Source: CAIVPM01 sp964477265
GTDB lineage: Bacteria; Bacteroidota; Bacteroidia; Chitinophagales; Chitinophagaceae
Reading direction: 5' to 3'
Assembly (NCBI GenBank): GCA_964477265.1
Contig: CAYZDJ010000014.1
Location: 16,561-80,560, forward strand
Length of the DNA: 64,000 nt
Below the pieces are notes generated by a model that had not been told where the DNA came from, did no database searches, and was given only the letters and a program-made list of their open reading frames with translations. This document shows positions 17,169 to 26,893 of this stretch, piece by piece. A program made the translations under genes and the position numbers. Every line of letters starts with the position of its first letter. The stretch's first letter is position 1.

Positions 17169-18566
17169 TTATTTAGCATTTGCTCCTTGCTCAATCCAGC
17201 ATCTTATCAAATCCCTTTCCTGTGGTGTCATGCCTGTTTTATTGTTTTGAGGCATTGTTTTAGTTACAACAACACGTTGCATAATTTTCTCTTTTAATTT
17301 CACAATTTGTTCTGGCGTGTCATACATTACACCATTAGGTGCAGCAGTGTAAACATTATCTGTTGGCTTGCTGCTATGGCATTGCACACACCTTGCCTGA
17401 ACAATTGCATTCACTTCACCAAAGCTGATATTGCTTTTGCATTCACCAGGTTTTGCTGGTGCAGAAACATAAGCAACAGCCAATAAAACAATTACTGAAA
17501 CTGGTAAAATCCACACATTGTACTGACCACGTTCTTTTAAATTTAACCAATGCTTTACACCAGCAGCACCCAATGAAATTGTTGCCAATAAAGCCCAGGA
17601 ATATTGATGACCAAACGTGCTTGGAAAATGATTGCTAACCATTACAAACAAAACTGGCAATGTAAAATAGTTGTTGTGCAGTGAGCGTTTGAGGGCATTT
17701 TTACCTAATTGTGGATTTAATGGTAAGCCTTTTTTTGCTGCATTAACCATTGCCTTTTGCGATGGAATAATTACAAAAAAAACATTGCCAACCATTATGC
17801 TACCAATCATTGCACCAAAATGTATATAGGCTGCACGACTATTAAATACATGAGCATAAAAATATGCAAAGCCTACAAGTAATGCAAAGCCAATGATAGC
17901 AAAAGTTGTAGCGTTTGATAAAAATTTTGCCTTGCACATAGCATCATAAATAATCCATGCAACAACAAAAGAGCTTATACCAATAGCTATAGCTTGAAAA
18001 GATGTAAGCTTCAACACATTTTCATCAATCAGTGTAGCTTTTGCATTAAAATAATACACAATAAACAATAAGCAAAAACCACTTAGCCAAGTAAAATATG
18101 CTTCGTACTTAAACCAATGTAACTCTTTAGGAATCTGCTTTGGAGCTACTTTATATTTTTCTAAATAATAAAAGCCACCACCATGCACAGCCCATAAATT
18201 TCCTGCTAATTCTTCTCGCACATCTTTGGTTCTATTCAATGCATTTTCCAAAAAAACAAAATAGAAAGAAGCACCAATCCATGCAATACCAAACGTAATG
18301 TGTATCACACGCACAGCAATGTTTAGCCATTCAGTTAAATGACCTTGATAAACGCTTCCTTCAAACAAAACATATAACAGTGCAATGATGGAAAAAACAC
18401 TTGCTAATATTGCTGCATACACAAATCCTTTACTCTTCTCAACTTTTTCTTTCATTGGCTCGTCATCTTCATCAATTGTTTTTTCAACAGAAACAAGCTT
18501 CCACGAAACAATGGTTAAAGCAATTAAAATAATAAGAGAAACTATGGCTATAAAAATGTTTAGCAT
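17169..18566 (-). CDS. puuD: Urate hydroxylase PuuD-like membrane protein with C-terminal cytochrome c
   Basis: About 465 residues from the ATG at 18566; the TTG at 18623 would overlap allB and lacks support. The N-terminal eight-or-so transmembrane helices contain IHITFGIAWIGASFYFVFLE and LAGNLWAVHGGGFYYLEKYK, as in PuuD (DUF989). The C-terminus is a cytochrome c with ARCVQCHSSKP. PuuD oxidises urate to 5-hydroxyisourate, passing electrons to the respiratory chain. It is divergent from allB with 51 bp between, in a urate-allantoin cluster. Confidence 0.92.
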   Translation of the reverse strand: MLNIFIAIVSLIILIALTIVSWKLVSVEKTIDEDDEPMKEKVEKSKGFVYAAILASVFSIIALLYVLFEGSVYQGHLTEWLNIAVRVIHITFGIAWIGASFYFVFLENALNRTKDVREELAGNLWAVHGGGFYYLEKYKVAPKQIPKELHWFKYEAYFTWLSGFCLLFIVYYFNAKATLIDENVLKLTSFQAIAIGISSFVVAWIIYDAMCKAKFLSNATTFAIIGFALLVGFAYFYAHVFNSRAAYIHFGAMIGSIMVGNVFFVIIPSQKAMVNAAKKGLPLNPQLGKNALKRSLHNNYFTLPVLFVMVSNHFPSTFGHQYSWALLATISLGAAGVKHWLNLKERGQYNVWILPVSVIVLLAVAYVSAPAKPGECKSNISFGEVNAIVQARCVQCHSSKPTDNVYTAAPNGVMYDTPEQIVKLKEKIMQRVVVTKTMPQNNKTGMTPQERDLIRCWIEQGANAK

Positions 18567-18617
18567 CGTTTGATAAATTTTATAAACCTTTGCTTTATTT
18601 GTTTCCAAACTCAACGT

Positions 18618-19952
18618 ATGCAAGCCTTCTCATTACACAGTAATAAAGCAATCATTAATAACTCTTTCAAAGATGCAACTCTTATTATTAATAATGGAAA
18701 AATAATTGACATCATTGATGGCATATATAAAACTGAAAACTTTTTTGATGCACAAGACAATATAGTAATGGCTGGTGTTGTTGACCCTCATGTGCACATT
18801 AACGAGCCAGGAAGAACAGAATGGGAAGGCTTTGAAACTGCTACAACTGCTGCTATTGCAGGTGGTGTAACTACTTTGGTTGATATGCCATTAAATGCTT
18901 CGCCAGTTACAACAACAGTAAAGGCATTTGAGGAAAAATTACTATCAACACGAAATAAATTACATTGCAATGTAGGTTTTTGGGGAGGTTTAATTCCTGG
19001 AAACACCAATGAAATTGAGTCTTTGATAACAAAAGGTGTGTTGGGCTTTAAAGCATTTTTAACACATAGTGGCATTTATGAATTTCCAAATGTTACTGAA
19101 GAAGATTTGCGAAAGGCAATGCCAATAATAGCTGCACACAATTTGCCATTGCTTGTGCATTGCGAATTGAGCGAAGAAAATAGTTTTGTTGGAGAAGAAA
19201 CTTGCTACAAAGATTATGTTGCATCAAGACCAAAAGAATGGGAAGACAAAGCCATTGCAATGATGATAAGGCTTTGCGAAGAGTTTAATTGCAAAACACA
19301 TATTGTGCATTTGTCAAGTGCAAATTCTATTGAGCAAATTAAGCAGGCAAAGCAAAAAGGCTTGCCATTAACTGTAGAAACTGCACAACATTATTTATAC
19401 TTTAATGCAGAGGAAATTGATGATGCAAAATGTGCTTTTAAATGTGCACCACCTATTCGCGAAAAAGAAAACAATGAACAGCTTTGGCAAGCCCTTAAAG
19501 ATGGCATTATAGATTTTGTTGCAACAGATCATTCGCCTGCAACGCCCAATTTAAAAGAGATTGAGAGTGGCAACTTTAAAAAAGCCTGGGGTGGTATTGC
19601 CTCTATTCAGTTTGCATTGCCTGTATTATGGACAGCAGCTAAAAAACATAATTGCACAGAGTTGGATATTGCAAAATGGTTGTGTGAAAATCCTGCAAAA
19701 TTTATTTCACCAAATATTAAAAAAGGAAAAATTGAAGTTGGATTTGATGCAGATATTGTTGTGTGGAATGCTGATGAAACATTTACTGTTGCTGAAAATA
19801 TTATTCATCATAAACATAAAATTACACCTTACCTGAATAAAGAATTATTTGGTGTTGTTAAGCAAACTTATTTGGCAGGAAAGAAAATTTATGATGGTGA
19901 AAAGCTTTTACATTTGAATAGAGGACAAGTTATTTTAAGAAATAATCAATAA
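18618..19952 (+). CDS. allB: Allantoinase
   Basis: About 444 residues from the ATG at 18618. It is a cyclic amidohydrolase with metal motif DPHVHINEPGRTEWEGFETA, carboxylated Lys region GVLGFKAFLTHSG, His residues in CKTHIVHLSSA and the catalytic DFVATDHSP. It opens the allantoin ring to allantoate. It is followed within 5 bp by allantoicase, so the two are probably one transcript. Confidence 0.95.
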   Translation: MQAFSLHSNKAIINNSFKDATLIINNGKIIDIIDGIYKTENFFDAQDNIVMAGVVDPHVHINEPGRTEWEGFETATTAAIAGGVTTLVDMPLNASPVTTTVKAFEEKLLSTRNKLHCNVGFWGGLIPGNTNEIESLITKGVLGFKAFLTHSGIYEFPNVTEEDLRKAMPIIAAHNLPLLVHCELSEENSFVGEETCYKDYVASRPKEWEDKAIAMMIRLCEEFNCKTHIVHLSSANSIEQIKQAKQKGLPLTVETAQHYLYFNAEEIDDAKCAFKCAPPIREKENNEQLWQALKDGIIDFVATDHSPATPNLKEIESGNFKKAWGGIASIQFALPVLWTAAKKHNCTELDIAKWLCENPAKFISPNIKKGKIEVGFDADIVVWNADETFTVAENIIHHKHKITPYLNKELFGVVKQTYLAGKKIYDGEKLLHLNRGQVILRNNQ

Positions 19953-19957
19953 TAAAA

Positions 19958-20959
19958 ATGGAACAACCAAATTTTACCAAACTAACAGACCTTGCTGCTG
20001 AACGCCTTGGTGGCAAAGCATTACAATGCACTGATGATTTTTTTGCTGAGAAAGAAAATTTATTAAAACCTGGTCGTGGAATTTTTATAGCAGATAAATA
20101 TACAGACAGAGGCAAGTGGATGGATGGATGGGAAAGCAGGAGAAAAAGAACGCCTGGGCATGATTGGTGCATTATACAATTGGCAACAAGTGGAGTGATA
20201 AAAGGTGTTGATATTGATACCAATTTTTTCCTTGGCAATCACCCCCCTTTTGCAAGCATTGAAGCTGCACACCTTGAAAGTACTGACAATGTTGACTTTG
20301 ATAAAGTTGAATGGAAAGAGATTTTGGTAAAGTCGCCTTTAAATGCTGGCTCACAGAATTTTTATGAAATCAATGACAGCAACATTTATACTCATTTAAA
20401 ATTGCATATTTATCCTGATGGTGGAGTAGCTCGTTTAAAAGTATATGGTGAAGTTTTTAAAGATTGGAGCAAAGTTGATAGAGTAGAAATGATAAATCTT
20501 GCTGCTGCTACAAATGGTGCAAAATCTGTTTTGTGCAACGATATGTTTTTCTCTCACATGGACAATTTAATTATGCCACACAGGGGTTTTAATATGGGCG
20601 ATGGCTGGGAAACAAAACGCAACAGAACACCTAATAATAAAGATTGGGTCATTGTTCGCTTAGCACACAAAGGTTTTATAGAAAAGGCTTTGATAGATAC
20701 TTGTCATTTTAAAGGAAACTATCCTGACAGTTGTTTGATTGAAGGTTGCAACATTGCAATTGAAGATGAAAGCAAGTTGTCAACAAATGAAATTGCGTGG
20801 GAAACAATTTTGCCACAAGCCAAGCTGCAAGCAGATTTTGAGCATCATTATAAAGATGAAATAATCAACTCAAATAAATCCTTCACTCACGTAAGGCTTA
20901 CTATTTTTCCAGATGGTGGCGTGAGTAGAATGAGGCTTTGGGGAAGAATTGATAAATAA
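19958..20959 (+). CDS. alc: Allantoicase
   Basis: 333 residues built of two allantoicase repeats. The first is about 5-170 (NFTKLTDLAAERLGGKAL, then WMDGWESRRKRTPGHDWC). The second is about 180-333 (NLAAATNGAKSVLCNDMFFS, then DGWETKRNRTPNNKDWVIV). It hydrolyses allantoate to ureidoglycolate and urea. With PuuD and AllB it covers three steps of urate breakdown. No hydroxyisourate hydrolase or OHCU decarboxylase gene is seen in the window. Confidence 0.95.
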   Translation: MEQPNFTKLTDLAAERLGGKALQCTDDFFAEKENLLKPGRGIFIADKYTDRGKWMDGWESRRKRTPGHDWCIIQLATSGVIKGVDIDTNFFLGNHPPFASIEAAHLESTDNVDFDKVEWKEILVKSPLNAGSQNFYEINDSNIYTHLKLHIYPDGGVARLKVYGEVFKDWSKVDRVEMINLAAATNGAKSVLCNDMFFSHMDNLIMPHRGFNMGDGWETKRNRTPNNKDWVIVRLAHKGFIEKALIDTCHFKGNYPDSCLIEGCNIAIEDESKLSTNEIAWETILPQAKLQADFEHHYKDEIINSNKSFTHVRLTIFPDGGVSRMRLWGRIDK

Positions 20960-20965
20960 TATTTT

Positions 20966-21057
20966 TCTCACAGATATCGCTGATAACACAGAAATTATAT
21001 ACTTTAAAAACGATAATAAATAAAAAAACATCTGCATTATTTGTGTTATCTGTGAGA
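20966..21057. repeat. Palindromic intergenic repeat between alc and the IscA gene
   Basis: The left end TCTCACAGAT and the right end ATCTGTGAGA are exact complements, with further imperfect pairing inside (ATAACACA / TGTGTTAT). It lies between convergent genes and may also serve as a terminator. Confidence 0.7.
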
Positions 21058-21062
21058 CACAA

Positions 21063-21407
21063 TTAAACTGCAAACGAAGTTCCACAACCACAGGTTTTTG
21101 TGGCATTAGGATTTGTAAAAGTAAATCCACGACTATTCAATCCATCTTGCCAATCTACTTCCATTCCCATTAAATATAATCCATGGCTTTTGTTCATTAT
21201 AAATTCAAAGTCATTAAAATTGTGTATTGCATCATCAGATTGCATAGCATCAAAACCAAGTACGTATGTCATTCCACTACAGCCACCACCTTTTACACCA
21301 ACACGCAATTTTTGTGTAGCATCAAAACCATCTTCGTTCATTAACCTTTTTAATTCTTCTATCGCATTTGCTGTAAAGCTTACTGGTGCTGCAACTACTG
21401 TTTCCAT
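21063..21407 (-). CDS. A-type iron-sulfur carrier (IscA/ErpA/SufA family)
   Basis: 114 residues, full length for the family. The three conserved Cys are in VKGGGCSGMTYVLGF and the C-terminal CGCGTSFAV. A-type carriers deliver Fe-S clusters to target enzymes. The sub-type cannot be fixed. It is convergent with alc across the repeat above. Confidence 0.94.
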   Translation of the reverse strand: METVVAAPVSFTANAIEELKRLMNEDGFDATQKLRVGVKGGGCSGMTYVLGFDAMQSDDAIHNFNDFEFIMNKSHGLYLMGMEVDWQDGLNSRGFTFTNPNATKTCGCGTSFAV

Positions 21408-21548
21408 TTCTAAAATTTATTTTATGCAAAGAAAAACAATTCATTGTAACATTCTAAAATGAAGTTAAACTTGATACACTATTTTCTAAAAACGATAAGG
21501 CATAAACAATCAACTTGCCTTACCTTCTATATTTGCACAAAAAAAATA

Positions 21549-22076
21549 ATGGACTCAACTACTTATATTTTTATAGTGTCGATGGTTGTTTTTATAGGTG
21601 CTTCATTTTATGTGTGGCTTAAATTTTTGAAAAAGGAAACCAAGAGAGAAGTGCAAAGTGATGAATCTAAAAAAGTAATGCTACAGGCCTACGAAAGGTT
21701 AACACTTTTAGTGAGCAGAATTGCTTTGCCTGCACTTATCAGCAGATTGAATGTACCTAGCAGTGAAGCACGAGATATGCAGCAGTTGCTTACACAAACT
21801 ATAAAGGAAGAGTTTGAATTCAATGTTTCTCAACAAATTTATGTAAGCACAAATGCATGGACTGCTGTAAAAACCTTGCGTGACCAAAATATATTAATCG
21901 TAAATCAAATTGCTGCATCACTGCCACCACAAGCTTCTGGTGGAGATTTGAATAGAATAATACTTGATTTTTTAATGAATGACAAACGTGGAAATTTACA
22001 CGAGCTTGTTGGAGACGTTCTTGCTGAAGAAGCAAAAAAAGTAATAGCAATATCTCATGTGATATATAAAGATTAA
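21549..22076 (+). CDS. Membrane-anchored conserved protein, unknown function
   Basis: About 175 residues from the ATG at 21549, where the transmembrane span (TYIFIVSMVVFIGASFYVWL) begins; a longer in-frame start at 21459 is less convincing. A soluble helical domain follows (YERLTLLVSRIALPALISRL, SSEARDMQQLLTQTIKEEFE, SLPPQASGGDLNRIILDFL). I recognise it only as a Bacteroidota-type conserved protein. A TATATTTG -7-like box at 21528-21535 lies 13 bp ahead of the ATG. Confidence 0.7.
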   Translation: MDSTTYIFIVSMVVFIGASFYVWLKFLKKETKREVQSDESKKVMLQAYERLTLLVSRIALPALISRLNVPSSEARDMQQLLTQTIKEEFEFNVSQQIYVSTNAWTAVKTLRDQNILIVNQIAASLPPQASGGDLNRIILDFLMNDKRGNLHELVGDVLAEEAKKVIAISHVIYKD

Positions 22077-22118
22077 AAGCTAAGTATGTTTTTTAATTAA
22101 TTAACCAAAAGTTTCCCT

Positions 22119-23672
22119 ATGAATAATAAATTTACGGATAGTGGCATTGAAATAAATCAGCTCTACACACAAAACGAGAAACAAGAAACGAGAACCGAAT
22201 TACCTGGACAATTCCCATTTACAAGAGGCATTCAACCTGATATGTATAGAGGAAAGCTATGGACAATGAGGCAGTATGCAGGTTTCAGCACTGCTGAGGA
22301 AAGCAATAAACGTTATCATTATTTGTTGTCTCAAGGTGTAATGGGTTTAAGTGTTGCCTTTGATTTGCCTACACAAATTGGTTACGACAGCAGCCACGAT
22401 TTAGCTGAAGGTGAAGTTGGAAAAGTGGGCGTTGCCATTGATAGTATTGAAGATATGGAACGTTTGTTTGCTGGCATTAAGTTAGAAGATGTTTCTACAT
22501 CAATGACCATTAATGCAAGTGGTTTTATTTTACTGGCTTTTTATGTGGCACTTGCAAAACAACAAGGTGCTGACTTGAAGAAAATAAGTGGCACAATTCA
22601 GAATGATATTTTAAAAGAATATGCTGCTCGTGGCACTTATATCTATCCACCAAAGGCAAGTATGCGAATCATTACAGACATTTTTGAATGGTGCAGCAAA
22701 GACTTGCCAAAATGGAATACCATTTCCATTTCTGGTTATCATATTCGCGAAGCTGGCAGCACTGCTGTACAGGAAATTGCATTTACTTTAAGCAATGGTA
22801 AGGCTTATGTAAAAGCTGCACTGGAAAAGGGTTTGGACATAAATGTATTTGGCAAAAGATTATCATTCTTTTTTAATGCACACAATAATTTGTTTGAAGA
22901 AGTTGCCAAGTTTAGGGCAGCAAGAAGAATGTGGGCGAGCATTATGAAAGAGCTTGGTGCAACAGATGAAAAAGCTATGATGCTTAGGTTTCATACACAA
23001 ACTGGAGGCAGCACATTAACTGCACAACAACCTTTGAATAATGTTAGCAGGGTTACGATTCAAACATTAGCTGCTGTGTTGGGTGGCACACAAAGTTTGC
23101 ACACCAATGGCTATGATGAAGCATTGAGTTTACCAACAGAAGATGCTGCAAGAATTGCTTTAAGGACACAACAGGTGGTGGCATTTGAAAGTGGCGTTGT
23201 AGATACTGTTGACCCTTTGGCTGGCAGTTATTTTGTAGAAAGTTTAACTAATGAAGTAGAACAAAAAGCCTGGGAATTAATCAATAAAATTGATGCTATG
23301 GGTGGCAGTGTTGCTGCTATTGAACAAGGTTTTATGCAAGATGAAATTGCAAGAAGTGCTTACGAATATCAACGTAATATTGAAAGTGGAGAAAAGATAA
23401 TTGTAGGTGTAAATAAATTTACTGTTGATAAAGAAGAGCCTGTGCCACCATTTAAAATTGATGACAGCATAAGAGAGTTGCAGATTGAAAAATTAAATGA
23501 TTTAAAAAGCAGGAGAGATAAAATTGTAGCAGCTAAATGCCTTGAAAATATTGCCAATGCTGCAAAAGATGGCAGCAACTTAATGCCTTTGGTAATTGAA
23601 GCTGTAGAAGCTAAATGTACTTTAGGAGAAATTGCAGATGTATTGAGAAAGGAATTTGGAGAGTATAGATAA
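22119..23672 (+). CDS. Acyl-CoA mutase large subunit (methylmalonyl-CoA mutase family)
   Basis: 517 residues, matching the catalytic barrel only. Motifs: [55 protein letters not shown] and [20 protein letters not shown]. There is no B12-binding domain, so a separate small subunit must exist elsewhere. These enzymes rearrange acyl-CoA carbon skeletons; whether methylmalonyl or isobutyryl-CoA is used is open. Near the N-terminus (about 18-26) is NEKQETR, encoded by a GAGAAAC-type repeat that also appears inside cca. Confidence 0.92.
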   Translation: MNNKFTDSGIEINQLYTQNEKQETRTELPGQFPFTRGIQPDMYRGKLWTMRQYAGFSTAEESNKRYHYLLSQGVMGLSVAFDLPTQIGYDSSHDLAEGEVGKVGVAIDSIEDMERLFAGIKLEDVSTSMTINASGFILLAFYVALAKQQGADLKKISGTIQNDILKEYAARGTYIYPPKASMRIITDIFEWCSKDLPKWNTISISGYHIREAGSTAVQEIAFTLSNGKAYVKAALEKGLDINVFGKRLSFFFNAHNNLFEEVAKFRAARRMWASIMKELGATDEKAMMLRFHTQTGGSTLTAQQPLNNVSRVTIQTLAAVLGGTQSLHTNGYDEALSLPTEDAARIALRTQQVVAFESGVVDTVDPLAGSYFVESLTNEVEQKAWELINKIDAMGGSVAAIEQGFMQDEIARSAYEYQRNIESGEKIIVGVNKFTVDKEEPVPPFKIDDSIRELQIEKLNDLKSRRDKIVAAKCLENIANAAKDGSNLMPLVIEAVEAKCTLGEIADVLRKEFGEYR

Positions 23673-23786
23673 TTGTATCAAAATCAGATTACAAAACAAT
23701 TTCCATCAATATTCAATAAAAAACAATATCACAAATCCTGGTCATCAACCAAAATAATTTTGTAATCAAATAAATAAACTAAGCAA

Positions 23787-24617
23787 ATGAGAGTTATTCA
23801 TCCAACGCATCCACAGGATTTTAAAAGTTATAACACAGAGCAAATAAGAGAGCGTTACCTGCTTGATAAATTAGTGCAGGCAGATAAAATTGAATGTGTT
23901 TACACGCACTATGACAGAATGATTGTAGGTGCTGCAAACCCAGTAAACACAACACTTACATTAGAAACTTATGATGAATTAAAGTCTGAATTCTTTTTGT
24001 CTCGTAGGGAAATTGGCATTGTAAATATTGCAGGCACAGGCACAGTTACAGTTGATGGTGTTGCACATATTGTAGAGAACAGAGATTGCCTATACATTGG
24101 CAAAGGCAATAAGCAGGTAAGCTTTGCAAGTGCCGATGCTGCAAACCCTGCAAAATTTATTTTCTTCTCTTGCCCTGCACATCAAGAATATCCAACACAA
24201 TTAATGAAACCTGCTGAAGCCACACCAACAGAAATGGGCAGCAGCGAAACTGCCAATCATCGTGTAATTAACAAATACATTCATCCTGAAGGATTAAAAA
24301 GTTGCCAGTTAATGTTGGGCGTTACCAATTTTAAACCTGGCAGCTTGTGGAATACAATGCCATCACATTTGCATCACAGAAGAATGGAGGCATACTTTTA
24401 TTTTAACTTACCCGAGAATCAAAGGGTATTGCATTTAATGGGTGAACCCAATGAAACAAGGCATTTATTTATCAATAATGAAGAAGCCATTATATCACCA
24501 AGTTGGAGTATTCATAGCGGTGTGGGCACTGCTGCATATTCATTTATTTGGGCAATGGCAGGAGAGAATATGAGCTTTACTGATATGGATTTTATTGATA
24601 TAAAAAATTTAAAATAA
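23787..24617 (+). CDS. kduI: 5-dehydro-4-deoxy-D-glucuronate isomerase
   Basis: 276 residues of the cupin-type KduI family, with VGAANPVNTTLTLETYDELK and the metal-site region WNTMPSHLHHRRMEAYFYFN (HLHHRRME). It converts the unsaturated uronate product of pectin lyases to 3-deoxy-glycero-hexosulosonate. It is followed by kduD (101 bp), across a palindromic repeat. Confidence 0.96.
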   Translation: MRVIHPTHPQDFKSYNTEQIRERYLLDKLVQADKIECVYTHYDRMIVGAANPVNTTLTLETYDELKSEFFLSRREIGIVNIAGTGTVTVDGVAHIVENRDCLYIGKGNKQVSFASADAANPAKFIFFSCPAHQEYPTQLMKPAEATPTEMGSSETANHRVINKYIHPEGLKSCQLMLGVTNFKPGSLWNTMPSHLHHRRMEAYFYFNLPENQRVLHLMGEPNETRHLFINNEEAIISPSWSIHSGVGTAAYSFIWAMAGENMSFTDMDFIDIKNLK

Positions 24618-24625
24618 TAATTTAG

Positions 24626-24701
24626 TTTCACACAAAGAAACAACGATTACGAAGGACACAAAGCCTTTGTTTCTTTGTATTCTTAGCGTCTTTGCGTGAA
24701 A
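24626..24701. repeat. Palindromic intergenic repeat (TTTCACGCAAAGACGC family)
   Basis: The left arm TTTCACACAAAGAAAC and the right arm (complement TTTCACGCAAAGACGC) are imperfect complements. It is found between kduI and kduD. A related piece is at 39024-39076. Confidence 0.65.
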
Positions 24702-24718
24702 AAATCAAAACATAATCT

Positions 24719-25480
24719 ATGCTAAATTTCAGAGTAGATAATAAAATTGCTTTAGTTACTGGTTGTAACAGAGGTATTGGAATGGATGTTGCCATTGAAC
24801 TTGCCAATAGTGGTGCAGATATTATTGGAGTTAGTGCAAACCTTGCATCAAGTGGTAGTGAGGTTCAAATTGCTGTTGAAAAAACTGGCAGGAAATTTTA
24901 TCCTTACCAAGCAGATTTTTCCAACAGGGAATCTTTGTATGCCTTTTTAAATAAAGTAAAAGAAGAGCATCCTAAAATTGATATTTTGGTTAATAATGCA
25001 GGCAATATTTTACGCAAACCAGCAGCCGAGCATCCTGATGAATACTGGGATAAAATTATTGACATCAATCTTAATTCTCAATTTGTAATCACAAGGGAAA
25101 TTGGTAAGCAAATGCTTGCAAATGGTTATGGCAAAATTGTTTTTACTTGCTCTTTGCTAAGTTTTCAGGGAGGCATTAATGTGCCAGGATACGCTGCTAG
25201 CAAGGGTGCTATTGCTTCTTTGCTAAAGGCATTTTGTAATGAGTGGGCAAAGCATAACATTACAGTTAATGGCATTGCACCTGGTTATATTGCAACAGAT
25301 AATACACAACAATTAAGAGATGATGCTGATAGAAACACAGCAATCCTTGCACGAATTCCTGCAAACCGTTGGGGTCAGCCAAGTGATTTAACAGGTGCTT
25401 TTGTATTCTTAAGCTCACCTGCTTCTGATTATATCAATGGAACTATTTTAACTGTTGATGGTGGTTGGATGGCTAGGTAA
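24719..25480 (+). CDS. kduD: 2-deoxy-D-gluconate 3-dehydrogenase/KduD-type SDR
   Basis: 253 residues. Short-chain dehydrogenase: TGCNRGIGMDVAIELA (NAD(P) binding), DILVNNAGNILRKPAAEHPD, active-site YAASKGAIASLLKAF and C-terminal NGTILTVDGGWMAR. The match to KduD is by family features and position beside kduI. It reduces the keto sugar from the isomerase step, feeding pectin or uronate breakdown. Some relatives are gluconate 5-dehydrogenases. Confidence 0.9.
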   Translation: MLNFRVDNKIALVTGCNRGIGMDVAIELANSGADIIGVSANLASSGSEVQIAVEKTGRKFYPYQADFSNRESLYAFLNKVKEEHPKIDILVNNAGNILRKPAAEHPDEYWDKIIDINLNSQFVITREIGKQMLANGYGKIVFTCSLLSFQGGINVPGYAASKGAIASLLKAFCNEWAKHNITVNGIAPGYIATDNTQQLRDDADRNTAILARIPANRWGQPSDLTGAFVFLSSPASDYINGTILTVDGGWMAR

Positions 25481-25500
25481 AATAAAGTTTATATAAAAAT

Positions 25501-25537
25501 AAAAAGTCCTTCGATAAAATAATATTGAAGGATTTTT
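25501..25537 (+). terminator. Terminator downstream of kduD
   Basis: AAAAAGTCCTTC and GAAGGATTTTTT form a stem around an AT loop, 20 bp past the kduD stop. It is also positioned after the minus-strand tRNA-Arg, so it may serve both. Confidence 0.8.
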
Positions 25538-25552
25538 TATTAAAACAAGTTG

Positions 25553-25625
25553 TGATTCCAGAAGGATTCGAACCCTCATCATCAGAGCCGAAATCTGATA
25601 TTCTAATCCATTGAACTATGGAATC
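25553..25625 (-). tRNA. tRNA-Arg (TCG)
   Basis: The acceptor stem GATTCCA/TGGAATC is complete. The anticodon stem TCAGA/TCTGA encloses TTTCGGC, giving TCG. The T arm contains GGTTCGAATCC. Confidence 0.94.
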
Positions 25626-25629
25626 AATT

Positions 25630-26847
25630 TTACTTTTTATACTCTACAATTATTTTGGCATTTGTTTTTTCATCTGAAGTTAAAAACACTTCCCTTCGTT
25701 TATTATTACCATAGCTAATCACCATCAATGCTGTGTTTGGTGGAATATCCCCAAGATTTTCTGCAACAGTAATAATTTCAAAAAAAGTATTAATATCATC
25801 AAACTGCAAACTCATTACAATTGGATTTGTGCTTAATCTTTTTTTATCTACAACCAATTTATTATCTCTGTAAACCGAAATGGTATCATTATCAATTTCG
25901 CCATTATCATAAAATTCCAGTGTAACTTTTTTCTCGTTTACAAAAATTTTATTTACCAATTTATTTTCTCTTTCAATTAAAACCTGTGCTTCGGGCTCTT
26001 CAATCTTTTTAACAACAGGTTCATGCTTAATATCATTGTCATCTTCTTTTAATTTATCATTTTTTGCAACAACTACTGAGTCTCTATTTAACTTGTCTTT
26101 TTTGAAAACAAATGTTTCAGCACCTGGCTTTACAGTTTTTGGCTTATTGGCTGCAAGCGGTGCAGTATTTTTTGGCGTAGCATTTTTAGGCTTTGCCATA
26201 TTGTTTGCCGAATTATTTCTCTTTACAGTGTTGTTGCTTTTTAATGTACCAGTATTTGGGTTGCCTTTAGCAACTTCATTTTTTTTGCCTGGGGTTGTTG
26301 CTGTCTTAGGCAAAACATTTTTCTTAGCTGTAATATCTGCTGTTTTGGGTTTATTATTTTCAGTTTTTTTCTTTACTAAAAAATCCTCTTTTTCAAAGTT
26401 ACTTTCTACAACTTTTTCTAAATAAACTGTTCCATAACCACAATCGCTTTTATCATTTGCATTAATGCTGGAATAAGTGCCAGTAAGTATTTCAAGCTTT
26501 CCAATCTTTTCATAATCTAAATAGCAAGTCATTAAACAAGGAATAATTTTTCCTGTGCCCCTTATTTCAAGCATCACTGTTTCTTTAAAAGTTAATGACT
26601 TACCTTTTTTGGTAAACACCCCTTTAAGTGCAGCTTTACCATAAAACCTTGTCGATTGATATGAATATGTAACCCCCTCCAAAGCATTGCTTGGAAGGTT
26701 ATTTATTTGTACTTCATACTTATATCGGTCTGTTGTGTTTGCTACAACATTGGTTTGCTCAAAAGTACCTTGCCAAATACCTGTTACATCTTGTGCCTGC
26801 AACAAAGTAGCTGATAGTAAAATAAAAAATGTGCAAATCAATTTCAT
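25630..26847 (-). CDS. Secreted hypothetical protein with low-complexity linker
   Basis: About 405 residues from the ATG at 26847. Signal peptide (LICTFFILLSATLLQA). N-terminal beta domain (DVTGIWQGTFEQ, YQSTRFYGKAALKGVF), then a Lys/Asn/Ala/Pro/Thr-rich linker (about 170-250) and a C-terminal beta domain (FYDNGEIDNDTISVYRDNKL, then NTALMVISYGNNKRREVFLT). Function not recognised. It starts 5 bp from tRNA-Arg. Confidence 0.72.
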   Translation of the reverse strand: MKLICTFFILLSATLLQAQDVTGIWQGTFEQTNVVANTTDRYKYEVQINNLPSNALEGVTYSYQSTRFYGKAALKGVFTKKGKSLTFKETVMLEIRGTGKIIPCLMTCYLDYEKIGKLEILTGTYSSINANDKSDCGYGTVYLEKVVESNFEKEDFLVKKKTENNKPKTADITAKKNVLPKTATTPGKKNEVAKGNPNTGTLKSNNTVKRNNSANNMAKPKNATPKNTAPLAANKPKTVKPGAETFVFKKDKLNRDSVVVAKNDKLKEDDNDIKHEPVVKKIEEPEAQVLIERENKLVNKIFVNEKKVTLEFYDNGEIDNDTISVYRDNKLVVDKKRLSTNPIVMSLQFDDINTFFEIITVAENLGDIPPNTALMVISYGNNKRREVFLTSDEKTNAKIIVEYKK

Positions 26848-26893
26848 ATTGCAAAAATAAATATTGGGCAAAAATAAAAAACCTAAAGAAGTG

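Noticed and set aside
18567..18623. Longer puuD start at TTG 18623
   Set aside because: It would overlap the allB start and add a segment not resembling PuuD N-termini; ATG 18566 begins at the first membrane helix.
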